NCBI GenBank assembly: GCA_003864495.1
Contig: ML133458.1
Span: forward strand, 930,001-994,000
DNA: 64,000 nucleotides
Direction of reading: 5' to 3'
Source of the DNA: Nemopilema nomurai
Lineage: Eukaryota; Cnidaria; Scyphozoa; Rhizostomeae; Rhizostomatidae
The notes beneath the pieces were generated by a model. It was given only the letters and a program-made list of their open reading frames with translations. It searched no databases and was not told where the DNA came from. This document shows, piece by piece, positions 26,696-38,820 of the stretch. A program made the translations under genes and the position numbers. The first letter of the stretch is position 1. Every line of letters starts with the position of its first letter.

Positions 26696-29600
26696 GTGAG
26701 ATTTTCTTTTGATTTATGACCTTCTACTTTTTAGTTCCTTATTTCATTCATTGACAGTGGCCAGTTTTTGCAATCATGACCCCGAACAATGTTTTTTGGG
26801 ATTTATTTTCCTTGAAATCTCGCTGTAATTTGGGTACAGGACTAATTCTGTTAGCACAGTTTTCGTTTTGTCCTCAACCCAACCGCATTCGTTAGCAAGT
26901 TATAGAAATGACTTATTGGCGTAAGTCCCCAATACATCCGTATTAACTTCTAGATTCCCTAAGTCTTCAGTTGTATAATTCATGGGACCGCAAATCTTTT
27001 GCGACGTTTTTCACCCTTCGTGCATTTTCGCTCGTTTTGCATTCCTCGTATACCCTTCAATTTATTAGTATCTATGGTTACCTTATATTTAAATTTTCCC
27101 GCACATTTGTCATATTCTATCTTATTACAATTCATGTTTATAGCTTTTCAGAAGGAAATGCCCTGCCCGTCTCTATGGCTATTTACGCTAATTGTTGTAA
27201 TTAACACTTGATTGTTTCACCTGTCATGTTTGACACGGACATTGATGCGAATGGGTTTCCCAAGGGAATATATCCAACAGCAGAAACTTAAAAAACAAGT
27301 TCCTTTTGTTTTCCCTGTTGCTTTGATGAATCTGGAATCTGTTCGAAGCACTGATAGTATCAAAACTTCTTTCTTAATAATACATTTGACTTTCCCTTTA
27401 ATCTGACCTATATGATGTGACCTTGAAATGGTGCAGAAGTTTCTTGACATTTTCTACATTTCCTATACCCCTACTATTTTTTTAATTAACACTATTTTGA
27501 GCCGCTGCCTACTGACTCCTTCACTCGTATGACTTTCTTCAGTCTTGTTTTTGCTGTCTTTTACATAGATCGCTCCAAAGACAACCCTCATCTTCGTGAA
27601 GCCCCCTATCTTCATTTCATGTTTAAACCCTATGCTCCTATGCTACGTGAGCCTTGCCCCGTATTACTGGGCGCCTTCCATCGACCTAGGGGACCCCTTT
27701 ATACTCTGATTGCCTCTTTTCATTATCTTGGCAGTGGATGTGATTCGATTCACGCCCTGCTTAGAGGTGCATCAACTGAATGCCCTCATTGCCAATTAAA
27801 CGTAGTGCCTATCTGCGACTGGCAGTTACCGAGAGTCCCTCGTTTGTCTTCGCTATGGCCACTGGATCAGTCACTCCCATGGTGTACTGATAGCTGAAGG
27901 AAGTCCATGTAACCCAGACTCAATCGATAACAGATTCAAGGGGAAATGCGACTTCATGTGAATAATCCGCAACTCATGTTTTAATGGCTGTCCCAACGGG
28001 CAAGCAACAGCATGAATGGAACGTTTGATGTCCGTTGTATGCCTCTACGGTATTGACCGAGCATACCGAGGGTTATCCGGTTAGATATTTGCAGGGGCAC
28101 TCTTTCACATCCCCAAACCGGTCTAAAGGACATGTACCCAAAGACCTCGTTTCTTTCGTCTGGATATAACAAAGTTGTCTTTAGATACAAAAGCTTCTTT
28201 TAGGGCCTATCTAACTATAGTTTGCAACCTTCTTTTAAAGTTTTCGTATTATCTGCGGGTACCCTCCCATACTTTAGACCACCAATGAGACTATCTGTAA
28301 TTCGACCCTCTTGCGACTCAGCGAAGAGGCATATTGATAAGTGCCTCTTCGTTAAAGGTCATTCCAGCTGTTTAGCGTAGCTTGTAGCTCTGTAGTAAGG
28401 TGATGCTGGGCTGGCGCATTTTGCCAAACAGAAGTCAATGCCCCTCTACTTGCGTAGGAGCAGCAATTTCTCAAAGGGCTGCCGCTTGCGACTGTATCAA
28501 GGTTTCCTGTCCTGGTTATCGTTGCACATACGGCTTTTTGTGGATATGGAAACGGGAGGCTGACCTCTCTTACATTCGACGGCACTTGTTTTGCAACCCT
28601 TTATACTTCTCTTGATTGGGATGTCCTGTTTTGATCTGCCGGTTTTCTGATCTTCTATGATCAGAAGATATTTTTCCGCAATTTTAAGTTTCTCACTGGC
28701 AAACAGAGTGTGAATCATTCGATTTAAACTGAAGTTTCGGCCCCTCTTTCTGATTGCTGTCTCTTTGTTTCCCATGCCACCAACAGCATCTTCTATAATC
28801 AATAATGAAACCAATGCTATAACGTATTTTGGTTACCGGCGAAGTAAAAATAAGCCGTCCTTTTATTCCTTTTTAATGTTAAGTGGTGGCTTATTTGTGT
28901 GAGAAAATTTTGATGGAGACGTGGGAACAATTCTTGTTGCGGAGGAGAAGGAATTTAATTCCATACGTTTAATTCGCTCGGATTAGGAATTGGACTCATC
29001 TTTCTCGACACTTCGTCCTTCCTTTTTCTTTCTCAATAAGTCAGCTAACGTTGGCTGTCAAAGGTTGCAGTTCACGTTATTGAAAATGAGAAAATTTAGC
29101 GGATTATGCCTGGTATATAAGTGAAAAACAAACGTGTTTGGTCTTTTGAAGCAGCTGAAAGCGTGTTCCCACAAAAGAGATTTGCCCTTCTTGCCCTCTG
29201 CCGTGATATTCGCTCTGCCTTGGGATAGTTCGCGAGTATCTTGTTTTCACTTAGGAGATTTTACACATTAATTGGTAGAACAGTGTTGCATTCATCCGCG
29301 ATAGCGGTCATTAACTTCAATTTGTGTTTATTACGATCTAGGGCTTTTTCATGATAATGCTTTTAACAAGTCATTGAATAGAGATTGATCCGTTCAGCGT
29401 AGACTTTTCTTACTTAAAAATCGGCTCTTTCATTAACAGTAACAAAATTGCAAGAAAAGAACAATGACATGTTGTAAAGATATCTTAAAAATTTGGATAG
29501 GCTTAGGCTTTCTGATACCCGAACTGGATTAAGAGGACAAGCCTTGTTTGAATTCAATGCAAACTGAAGGTATGTCTCAACAACTAATCCAACAGACTTA

Positions 29601-32600
29601 GTAGTCAAAGATGGCGATGAGTTTCGAATAATGTGTGTTTTCATTTGTGCTCCACTCTGTTAAAACTCTTACTTCTGTTTATTTTCGAGAGTTTTGAATG
29701 CGAAATTTCAAATTGCTTTCAGAGACTTTGGGTTTTACTGCCTTTGTACCTAATCCTTCTCGCCCCTCAATGTTTCTGTTCTAAATCTCTGTTTGGATAA
29801 CTTGCGTGTATTGTTTCTTTAGTCAACCTGATCCTTGCAGAAGGCAGTCGCGTGGTTCAAACCGAGTTCTGTTTTGTCTTCATAACGAGTCGGGACTTGA
29901 TCCCATGAGCAGCTTACGTATACATCTTTGCGTTTGTTTTTTGATTAGTTATGAGTACAAATCTTCCATTGGGTAAACTTTTTCTCTTAACTATTTATGG
30001 ATCCAATTGACATCCACAAGCCCCATTTGACATCCGAAAATTCCGCCCAATCAATGGACAAATTCTTTCTATCAGAATAGCCCTTGTTTTCAAGTGCACC
30101 TTTCAAACTGAGTCTCAGATTTGTGATTGTGTTGCGAATATTGGAAGCTTGCTCAAGATCTTAACGCGCTTGTGTCGGTCATGTCGCTCAGATGAGAAGA
30201 ATTCGAGAGGATTAATATATTTGCTTTTTCTCTATGATCGCACGTCTGTTACCGATCGAGATCCTAGGGTGTAATGCCCACAGACATTTCCAAGGCCCAA
30301 TTCGAACAAATAGCTAACCTTTATATCGCACGGTCTACTTTAGCATATTCTAAAGCCATACGGTGCTAGTATACAAGTTCTGTCTGAACACCAGTTGGCC
30401 CTCAAGAAAAACCACAATGCTGCCTAGAGATATGGATGGGTTTAGTTGGCTTGCTGCTATTTTGGTCCTTGGTTCACTGCTAGTGTGCTATTTTTGTCTT
30501 TTACTGTTAGGCAGATTTCCCAAAGCAAACTTCCGACTTAAAACCCAAAGTTTCGCTTTTGAGCCGACTATATTGTTACCTACTTACCATTTTTGAACAA
30601 ACAATTGAAAAACACTGCTGATCATGGCAAATCTTTTTGTCACAATCATGTTCCAATTGAGCTCCAATTGAGCCAAATCCCATACTGTCTCAAGCTTCTT
30701 ATTTATATATCCTTTCTAATAGAATCACGTATAAATTCGCTATTAACTAGGCCTTTTTGCGTCATAGAGAAGATGGCGACAGTGATTGCCTCTATTCATG
30801 TGATAGCTCGATTCCCCTTGTGGATCATTGCCTCTTAATGCCCCCTTTTTACGTTAATACCGATGTAACCATTGGGCCTACGCCACTTTCTTCAAGCATT
30901 CTGCTTCATATAGGGGAGTGCCCTTTTGCAATCGAAATTTACTTCTTTTCACGTTAAGGTCATTGTCCTCTAGTTTTCCCATGCCAGATTTCCTTATTAA
31001 AGTAATCATGAAAGTGTTAATTCTTTTTCTTTTAGATTGATAGCTTAAATTAATTAATTATGAGATAAAACTTTATGGGATATAAACTGTGCTCTCGGTG
31101 CTTCCTTGTTTTAATCACGCCCTTTGTTTCCAAACCCATCCTCTTATTGTTTACGGTCTTGCCCTAAATGATTTGGCCTACTACTCATGGTTTGCAGTTC
31201 CATACCTAGCATTCCGCACTAAGCTTGGTAAAGAAACCTCTGATTGTTGTCTGCCTATTTCTTGCGCAACAATTTCTAACTGTGATCGCCCGAGGCTACT
31301 TCGCCGTCTGCTTTCCCTTTAACAGCACAATTTTCAATGTCACTATTAACTTTGACCCAGTTTCTCAACTTTTTAACACCATTTTCCTACACTTCTGGGG
31401 GCGTTAAACCTTTATTTCATTACTTCTTAGGAATATTTTGTTTGGTTTTCCCATCCTGTGTTTAGACTATTTGCAGCATGCGAATATTTCCATGTTTCTG
31501 TTGAAGAAAGCTGAAAAGAGGTCATATCGACATCTATTCGAAGATGAGGTTCTCCGTTCTAGAGCAGATTGAAACGAGACAACAGAATCGTTTTCATATC
31601 GAGGTTCCCTTAAAAAGCTCGTGGCTATCTCTGGAGAAGACTATTCGTGGTACCAAGGAAAGCCTTATAATTACATACTACTTTCACAAAGGTAGTTTAA
31701 ACCATTCCTGAAACTGTGCCCATCTTTGCGCCTTTAATTGTGCTCTACGATTATCCATGCAGTAGAGCCAGAAAATCCTGGCCTGTCATGTTTTCTCAAG
31801 ACAGATTCGCGGCTCTCGTTTCGGAGAGAGAGAGAGAGTTCGCATTTTCTTGCTCGCAGTTTGCATTTCTGGAGAAAACATCACAACAAACATCTGGTCA
31901 CGCTCTTGCTCCCCAAGCATTCAATCACGAGATTGGCCTACCCGAGAAGCGTGACCCGAATGCTCGACTTTTACGTGACGCGATTTAATATAAACAATCT
32001 TATTTGTTGTTATTATTTTCGTCAGGTCAGCGATATCATGCAACCTTGCCTTGGCGAGTTCTTAGGGAAAAACGCTTTAATGCGCTTCTCATAGAAGTGC
32101 TGATTCCTGTGCAGAAAAACTGACGCCTTGATGTCGCTTGATACGTAGCTATGACTTTTGACACATTCTACGCACGAACCTCTCACGATCCACCTCTGTC
32201 TCTCCCTATTCTTGTGCAGTTGCATTTCTTTTGGAGATCTGAATCGATTTCCCAGTCACCAGAAACTATTTTAACCATTATTGAGAGGGTCATTCTGTCT
32301 AAGGCTGTTTTGTGCCAATTCAAGCAAGGTCTGGTTTCAAAGCCTGGCAGATCAAATAAAAGGTCTTTGTAACGAATAAATTTCCTAACGAAGATTTGCG
32401 CAATTTCGCTCGAGAACGGTCAACGTTCAGTTAGACAAGTGTTCTGGACTTTGATTTAAGGCCGTAACCTAGACGTCCGTTCTTCCGTCGAAACTATAAA
32501 TGTCGAAAAAGTACACGAATCACTTTAATCCTTACTTTTCAGCCTAGAGCGCAGCATGAAATCCTAACCGCCCTAGACGTAATTGGTCTCCAATTAGGTG

Positions 32601-32971
32601 TCTAATTCTCGACCGACTGTGTAAACCTACCGCTAATTTTGTCGTTGGCGAATGAGATCCAAATTCACATTTTCCTCCTTTTTAGTAGCTTCAAACTCCC
32701 ACTACTTTGACCGCCTTTGATACAATCTGTTACGCACGGCAGCATGAAATATCGTCATGGGGCAGTCAACGCTTTCCACTTGTCGCCAATTTAGATTTAA
32801 GTTTAAGCAGCATTGTCGCAAGGACAGAGGCTTGAGGAATGTCATAGGCCCATTGAGTGATGTAACGTTTTCGTCTCACAAGGTAAACACAAAGCCTAGG
32901 CTTCGTAGATCACTGTCCGCAAGGCCTCTTAAACAAACTCAACTAAGCCCAGAATTTTTTCTCTTCCACAG
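26696..32971 (+). other. FGF intron 1 (6,276 bp)
   Basis: Bounded by GTGAGA and CCACAG, phase 1. It contains only chance-length open frames, the longest on + being 27529-27897 and on - 28497-28814. One short frame (30417-30596) would encode a 59-residue protein with a single strongly hydrophobic segment (WLAAILVLGSLLVCYFCLLLL) behind an ACAATG start. It is noted but not called as a gene. No transposon protein was recognised. Confidence 0.8.
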
Positions 32972-33081
32972 CTCGCCTGATCATCCAATCGGACAGTTTT
33001 GGACGGGTGCGCATAAGAAGTAACCTTACCAATCATTACATTTGTCTTGGACGATTTGGAAAACCAATAGGCATTCCTATG
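32972..33081 (+). CDS. FGF8-like: FGF8/17/18-like fibroblast growth factor, coding exon 2 (central core)
   Basis: Middle coding exon, 110 bases, residues 75-111. It follows a strong acceptor (TTTTTTCTCTTCCACAG) and ends at a consensus donor (ATG/GTAAGC). Entry is in phase 1: the last G of exon 1 plus CT gives Ala75. Exit is in phase 0. It encodes ARLIIQSDSFGRVRIRS (75-91) and HYICLGRFGKP (96-106). These align with the FGF pattern K-L-I-V-x-T-x-T-F-G-S-x-V-R-x-(K/R)-G followed by Y-(I/L)-C-M-N-x-x-G-K-L. Cys99 is the conserved core cysteine. The usual Met-Asn after that cysteine is replaced by Leu-Gly. N92-L-T94 is a possible N-glycosylation site. The exon is too short and lacks a start codon, so a simple ORF scan misses it. 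It was found from the phase requirement and the FGF motif. Confidence 0.88.
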
Positions 33082-35915
33082 GTAAGCTTTGTCTTTTTTG
33101 ACTGAACATACGACTTCTCTCTAGCAACCAAAGCTGTACCCTACTCGTGTATACAGAATAAAACTTGATGCCACTCTTATTCTAAGCAGAATACAACTTG
33201 AAGCGATAACACTAACAAAACAGGAGCTTGCTTCTATACCCGTCCAGTGAGACAAACACGACAAATCATTTGCGCCGTATTTGAGCTTGAGAAATATTTT
33301 CCAAATAAAAACGGTTAACCGTAACGAACTTTTGCTAGAAAACCCCTGAAACGTTATACTTGAAAACCTTTTGCTTGAATTCGTCAAATGCCACGTGTTT
33401 CGATTGATTGATTCACGTGGAGTCATTCGAATGCTTTTTGTGAACCAGTCACCCTATTACGATGAACCCAAACAGTTATTGAAAGAGCAACGGTCGAAAG
33501 TCAAGCTAGAAAAGGGTCTTGTTCGTCTGGCGCGGTCCACCCGCGTTACTGCTTATCAACCTTGCCGATCCCGCGAGGATGCTAAACTGCTTTGTGTGTA
33601 TGTCACGTGCCTCTCTATTCGAAGTGGATGGCGTGGCCTATCGCGTTCCAAGGAGAAAGCAATCCGTCTTAGGTACATCCGAAACAATTTCTGTGCATGC
33701 CTTGTTCAGTTTCAATGGCAACATTATTAAAAGCATTGCGCGTTAATCACGACAGAGAGGATTACATTGGTTGAGAGCCGGTCTGGAATCCCGTTCGTTG
33801 CTGAACAGGAAAACCGCCGGCATGGCGCAGTCAGATCCTCTTAAGTGTAGTCGCACAACTGTTTTGTAGGAAGCTGCTCAAGTGCTGTGCTCATGCATTC
33901 AATGTATCATGCCATGTTCGTCATTTAGGTCAATAACATTTTCATTGTCGATTCCTCTTTAAATATAATATCTATTTTTGTCAACGCGAACTGGAGGGCG
34001 CTCTATGCTGCGCAAGAATTGACCTATAGTGTCTTTTGTTTATTTTGAGTCATCGTGCGTTTTTGAGCACTTGCTCAGTCTACGGGTCACATGAATATTC
34101 CCATACGTCGAATATTTTTTATTCCTGTTTTCGTCCGTGATCGGGTTTTTTCAATTAAAAAGTTGTTGAAGTATTGTGGTTACGCAGGGATGCCTTTGTT
34201 ATTCATTCTGCTTGTTGTGACACAAATGCGACAACGAGGCTGCTTAGCAGGATGCCATCCTTAATACAAACGAGGCTGAGGCAAGCAGGAAGAAATAAAC
34301 TCACAAGTTGGGTTTACCGCCGTTATCAAACTGGCTTGTCTGCTGAGAAAAATCATTCTCAAGTCTCTGTCTGCACATGCGCACCAAGGACATGATAAAG
34401 GGAATTAATATTGGCTTCTGAGGTACTGCTGACAAGCACGTGTGGTCTGCAGGGTCCCTTTTTGTCTAAAGCGAAAATGCATGAACGTGTTTATGCTAAT
34501 TGTCCGCATGATATGAGGCTAACAGTTACGTTTAGCTTGAAATTGAACACAATGCTAGATGTTGCAATGGCTTTTGGTTCCACAATTATATTATAATCGA
34601 TTTTAATTATAATCTCTGATCAACAAGTTGGGTAGTCAAAAAGCCGGAGTAAAAGATGACAGTATACTTAATAACTAGTCATTTGATTTTTGTTAATCAT
34701 AATCGAAATTTTTCTTATTGTAAGATAGCAAAATATTGATAGAGCGAGAAGAAGTAAAATTTAAATTTACATAAACCGATGCAAGGAAAGACCTTAGCTT
34801 CTAAACGTAGGTTAATACCCTTCACCCTATTGGCGATGCAGCTCTATATATTTGGATTTAAAAGATGGATTTGTGTTGCTAATTGATTTGGTGAATACAG
34901 AAAAGGACTAACGAGCTCTCAATATTCACGATGGACACCGCCAAAAGAAGGGGTTCTATTCAATCTTGGTGTTTGTTGGTGTTTGAATGGGTTGGTGCTG
35001 CATTTGCTTGGCTACTTAACTGTCTGCACCCTTCAACCCTTTTCCTCTCCAGTTTTTCCGTATGCTGTTTTATATTCTGCCGGAACTGTGCAGGAGCTTT
35101 GCCCGGGTCGTTTCTGCCGCCGGGAGGAAACCGGTTCACGCGGCTTCATGCCAGCGTCCGCAGACACCGCGCCCGCGCTCCGCTTGAGTTGCACGTTTCT
35201 TGCCGGCATCGCCATCATTCCAGCCAGTAGATCGGAAGAAACCTGTCTCGGTCTTAACGAACCCTGGTCGTCGCCCATTCCCACTCGACGAACCGTCAAA
35301 AGACGACCATAAATCTTTGCAAAACAAACTGCTAATCAATTTATTGCTGTGTGCGGGGAAGTGAGTTTGGGTGTACAATAATTACGCAACACCGTCACAC
35401 ATTTATCGCGCCTGGCCTTTAAGAGACGATCGGTGCACGTGGTTGGTCCAAGGTCCTGATAGGTACTCGTGTGCACATGCAGAGAAAAGCTCTTGATTCA
35501 GCTTGGCGCAATATTTCTATCCAGATTATTCATTCATTGCTGGTTGAGATGCTTCTTGTTTATATTGCTTGTCTGCTTTGTGTTTTATTCTTCCAGAAAG
35601 AACGTGTATATTATCATTAGCCTTCCCTTTTCACAACAGTGTTTTGTTGCTTACCTTTTCTATTTGGTACCCCCTTGTCCACATATAAGAAGGTTATGGT
35701 CCCATATGACGAGAGCCCTCCTCGTATCCATAGTCTGACAATGTAGGCCATACCCCCTTATGATGTTCGCTGGTCTTTGTTTATGTTTGAAAATCCAAAG
35801 TTCGCTTTCTTTGTTATCAACTTTAACCTTCAGTCGCAATACTGCTATTTTTATGTGCCCCTCTTCTGCCGCCCGCCTTTTAAAATTATTCTAACTCCGG
35901 TTTTATCTTTTATAG
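33082..35915 (+). other. FGF intron 2 (2,834 bp)
   Basis: Bounded by GTAAGC and TTATAG, phase 0. Mostly AT-rich, apart from the GC-rich patch listed separately at 35090-35295. The open frame at 33371-33730 resembles no family I know and is within chance length. Confidence 0.8.
35090..35295. promoter_or_regulatory. GC-rich, CpG-dense patch inside FGF intron 2
   Basis: About 200 bases stand out from the AT-rich intron by high GC and many CpG dinucleotides (for example GCCCGGGTCG, CCGCGCCCGCGCTCCGC). The patch starts about 620 bases upstream of FGF exon 3. All three + frames are partly open. The longest ORF (34983-35312) has a hydrophobic N-terminus but no recognisable domain. An AG with a pyrimidine tract (CTTTTCCTCTCCAG, about 35051) could be an acceptor. 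The patch may be an enhancer or CpG island, an alternative exon or inserted DNA. The regulatory label is the least committal choice. Confidence 0.3.
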
Positions 35916-36215
35916 AAAAAGGCTCAATCGAAAAAGAACTGCGTCTTCCAAGAAGTGTATGCTTCGAACCATTATACAGAATTTCGCAGCGTTATGACTA
36001 CTGCTAAACGAAGATGGGGACTGGGTTTTACTAAGAATGGCGTAGGCAGAAAAGGACGGAAGGTCCGACCTAACGGAAGAGCGGGACAATTTCTTGAAAG
36101 GCCGCTAAGACTTGTTATTAATCTACAAGACTCTTCGAAGAACAATGGCAGCGGAATAAAAAGCTTGCAGGAGCATATAGCGCGGCTGCTGCAAGTTTAC
36201 CAAGATAAGCTATGA
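35916..36215 (+). CDS. FGF8-like: FGF8/17/18-like fibroblast growth factor, terminal coding exon 3 (C-terminal core and tail)
   Basis: Last coding exon, residues 112-210 plus the TGA stop. The acceptor is TTTTATCTTTTATAG, phase 0. The core reads CVFQEVYASNHY (120-131), fitting the C-x-F-x-E-x6-Y half of the FGF family signature. Next come AKRRWGLGFTKNG (141-153) and the basic loop GRKGRKVRPNGRAGQFLERP (155-174), which correspond to the W-Y-x-A-F-T-x-K-G...R-K-G-x-K-T...H-F-x-x-R segment of FGF8/17/18 and to the heparan-sulfate-binding surface of FGFs. The last ~36 residues (175-210) form a lineage-specific tail with a possible sequon N188-G-S190. The length of 210 residues is normal for FGF8-type ligands. 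No classic AATAAA was found just downstream; an ATTAAA lies at 36972-36977. Confidence 0.92.
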   Translation, partial: KKAQSKKNCVFQEVYASNHYTEFRSVMTTAKRRWGLGFTKNGVGRKGRKVRPNGRAGQFLERPLRLVINLQDSSKNNGSGIKSLQEHIARLLQVYQDKL

Positions 36216-36660
36216 AGCTAATTTATCGTGAAACGAAGATTCCTTGCTATCGAGGAGAAACAGATGTACAAATTTATGCACCTGTAATGATATTTATACC
36301 AAATACGATAGAAGGTACCCGAAGAAGTGCCACAATCGGCAAGTGGTCCCTCAAGGTTCGCACGTGGTGGTTGCTGACAAGTCTCATTCTGGTGACGTAG
36401 ACCCTCGTTTCGGCGCCGTGAAGGAAGGCCAGGCGATGTAGGGAGCGGGAAACGAAGGTCGACCGGCCGTACTCGAGACAGCTAGAAAGTCCAACAGATT
36501 GTTTCCACATTGCTGGCAGTGGGAAGGAAAACCAAATGCATCGGTGCTGGGCAATCAATAACCACCAGTGGCATAGTGCATCTGTGGCTGTAGCATGTTC
36601 ACCGATTCAAAGAGTGGAGTCACCCCTCGCCGCATCCTCAAGGTGATGGGGGAATTTCTT
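36216..36660 (+). other. Likely FGF 3' UTR
   Basis: Sequence directly after the FGF stop codon, moderately GC-rich down to about 36660 before composition returns to AT-rich. No further FGF coding is visible. The 3' end is not defined, and ATTAAA at 36972-36977 is only a weak poly(A) candidate. Confidence 0.35.
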
Positions 36661-37499
36661 TCCTCCAAAACTTGGTTCTTATTGCCTATGCAATTGATTT
36701 TGACTGTCTATTGAATACTATTAATTTATATTCGACAATGTCGGAATAACATCCAACTCGGATTCGTATACTTATGTCAGTATCTACAATTACCCATTTC
36801 AAAGATAGCAATGTGTTCCGGGGTTTCTTTATACCGCTTTCCGCACGGGGAATTTTCCGTTTAGGGATGTCTCCGTACGACGCATATTCCTTTGGTAGAA
36901 TTTTCTATGCAAAGTTATGTCCCCACACACGTAGCCTAAGAAGGGAAACTGGCAAAATTAGCAAAAGAGACATTAAACCAAAAGTACTTCTGGTACCCAT
37001 TCCTATTTAATCTACTTAGTAAAAGGACATAGGAAGCCACGTTGCGATTGGACATGGGTAATTGAAAGATACACTGTCATTCAAGATAAACCCCCAAGAG
37101 TTCTTGAATATATGAGAAGGAATGTAGAATATCATGTTAGCTGTGTAGATTGCGTGTAATTTGTTCCACTTCCGCTTGATTCCAACCATATACAAAGTCT
37201 GCTACCTAGGTGTTCCAGGTGAACTAGAACATCCACCCTAACGAAAGTCCCCCTATGGATTTTATACGATCAGAATTCATTTTCATTTTATGTTACATGG
37301 CGCTGGCTCTTGGCATTTCGTTGTAATCATGGTTCATATGGTCATTGTGAATTTTCTGACCAAGATATAGTCACTTTTACAAAATAGCTCTCTTGAGCAG
37401 CAACCTTACAAGAAAGTTTTTTAAAGACAGCTTTTGGGCTGGATCTCGTTTCAAGTTTCAAACCATGTTCATTTAAAAGTACTTTTGATCCTTCCAACA

Positions 37500-37516
37500 C
37501 CCCCCCCCCCTCCCCT
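37500..37516. repeat. Poly(C) run
   Basis: Eleven C, one T, then four more C in 37500-37515. Confidence 0.85.
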
Positions 37517-38780
37517 TCATCAAGAGCCAGACGCATTCACAGACCCCTGTCACCAATTTCCAACTTTGCCACATCTCAAAAGTCTAACTACAGAAGTGCA
37601 AGTCTTTGTAGAAGATACTTTTTTATTTAATTATAACAAGGTGTACCTTAGGGGAATATCTTTTTCAAATATCTGACCATAATTGTTGCTTGGATGCTAA
37701 CCACGTTGCCCTATCCCGTGCTTGGTACAAATGTACCAAGCTAGTGGTAATAAGCTGGCATCGTTGTTGCACTGCCATGCATCATTTGATAGTCAGACAA
37801 GCGTTGCCCTAGACACGAGTGAGAATTGTCTCTTAATTGCAGAAACGGTCGTTGTGAATTCAGTTAATGCGTCCCTCATGTTGCTTAGAATTATTGGAAG
37901 ATCGTATATTTTAGCAAGTGTGAAGCCATTGGCCAACGACTTGGTTATGTGTGACACCTGTTGTACAAATGTGGATAAAGTATATTGCTGCCCTCTTAAC
38001 TCCCTCCATAACTTGTAATTCAAAGGCGCTGACCGTCGACGTTTCACCGTGTGTCTTAAGCTTGAAGAGAAGTCTTCAAATTTATAGCTACCTTTCCGCT
38101 AATTCTTTTGCCATATCATGGTAATCCGACGTATGTGACCTGGCTTGTGACCTGACCTTCGCCCTTCCTTGCTTTTGCATTTCCTCCCTATAACCGCCAG
38201 GATTTAAAGTTAAATCGGGCAGTCACATTCGTACAAATGCTCATCTCCATAAAGTACACTTTATCTTGTTGCAACCGATATCTCCTGGTAGATATTTCAG
38301 ATCCATATCCCATTTTCTCTAATCAACACAGCCTCTCTCTCCTTTGGAAGGAAATTGTTAGACCTGTGCTAAAGTTGATCATTATTACCACGGGTGTAAT
38401 TTCAACGCAAAATGTTCCCTTTAAAATCAAAGTCCTCTCCGTCTCCTTGCTTAGCCCTTTACCTGTTTGCACCGTACGTCAAATTGTCTTAGGTTCTCAT
38501 TTTCAGACCCTTTGAGCAACCCATAATTCTTGACGATGCCATTTTGGCGAAGGATCACCATTTGTTTTTTTAAATCTTTGGTTCTGTTCAATTACAACTT
38601 TGAGTTTTACTTCACTTGCCTACACAACGCCTGTCTCCTCCGTAGAGACTGCAAGGGTGAGTCCATTGGCTCCCCATAATTTAAAAGTATCAAGCAGTTT
38701 TATGCTTACTCTATAGACATGGCCTAATATATTTCGCGTCTTTATAAACTTTTCAGCATGAATAGCAGGTGTTACGATGG

Positions 38781-38820
38781 TACCCACCTTTGTGGGGTAG
38801 ACCCACCTTAATGGGGTAGA
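38781..38820. repeat. Two-copy 19-bp tandem repeat
   Basis: CCACCTTTGTGGGGTAGAC is followed directly by CCACCTTAATGGGGTAGAC. Confidence 0.8.

Noticed and set aside
29840..29910. Alternative candidate for FGF exon 2 after TGATCCTTGCAG
   Set aside because: The frame reaches a stop without a donor and lacks the F-G-x-V-R-I and core cysteine pattern. 32972-33081 fits in motif, phase and both splice sites.
33371..33730. 119-codon ORF in FGF intron 2
   Set aside because: Chance length, no recognisable family, and not part of the FGF frame.
35777..36007. + ORF overlapping FGF exon 3 in another frame
   Set aside because: The FGF frame explains this sequence with family motifs and splice sites; the other frame has neither.
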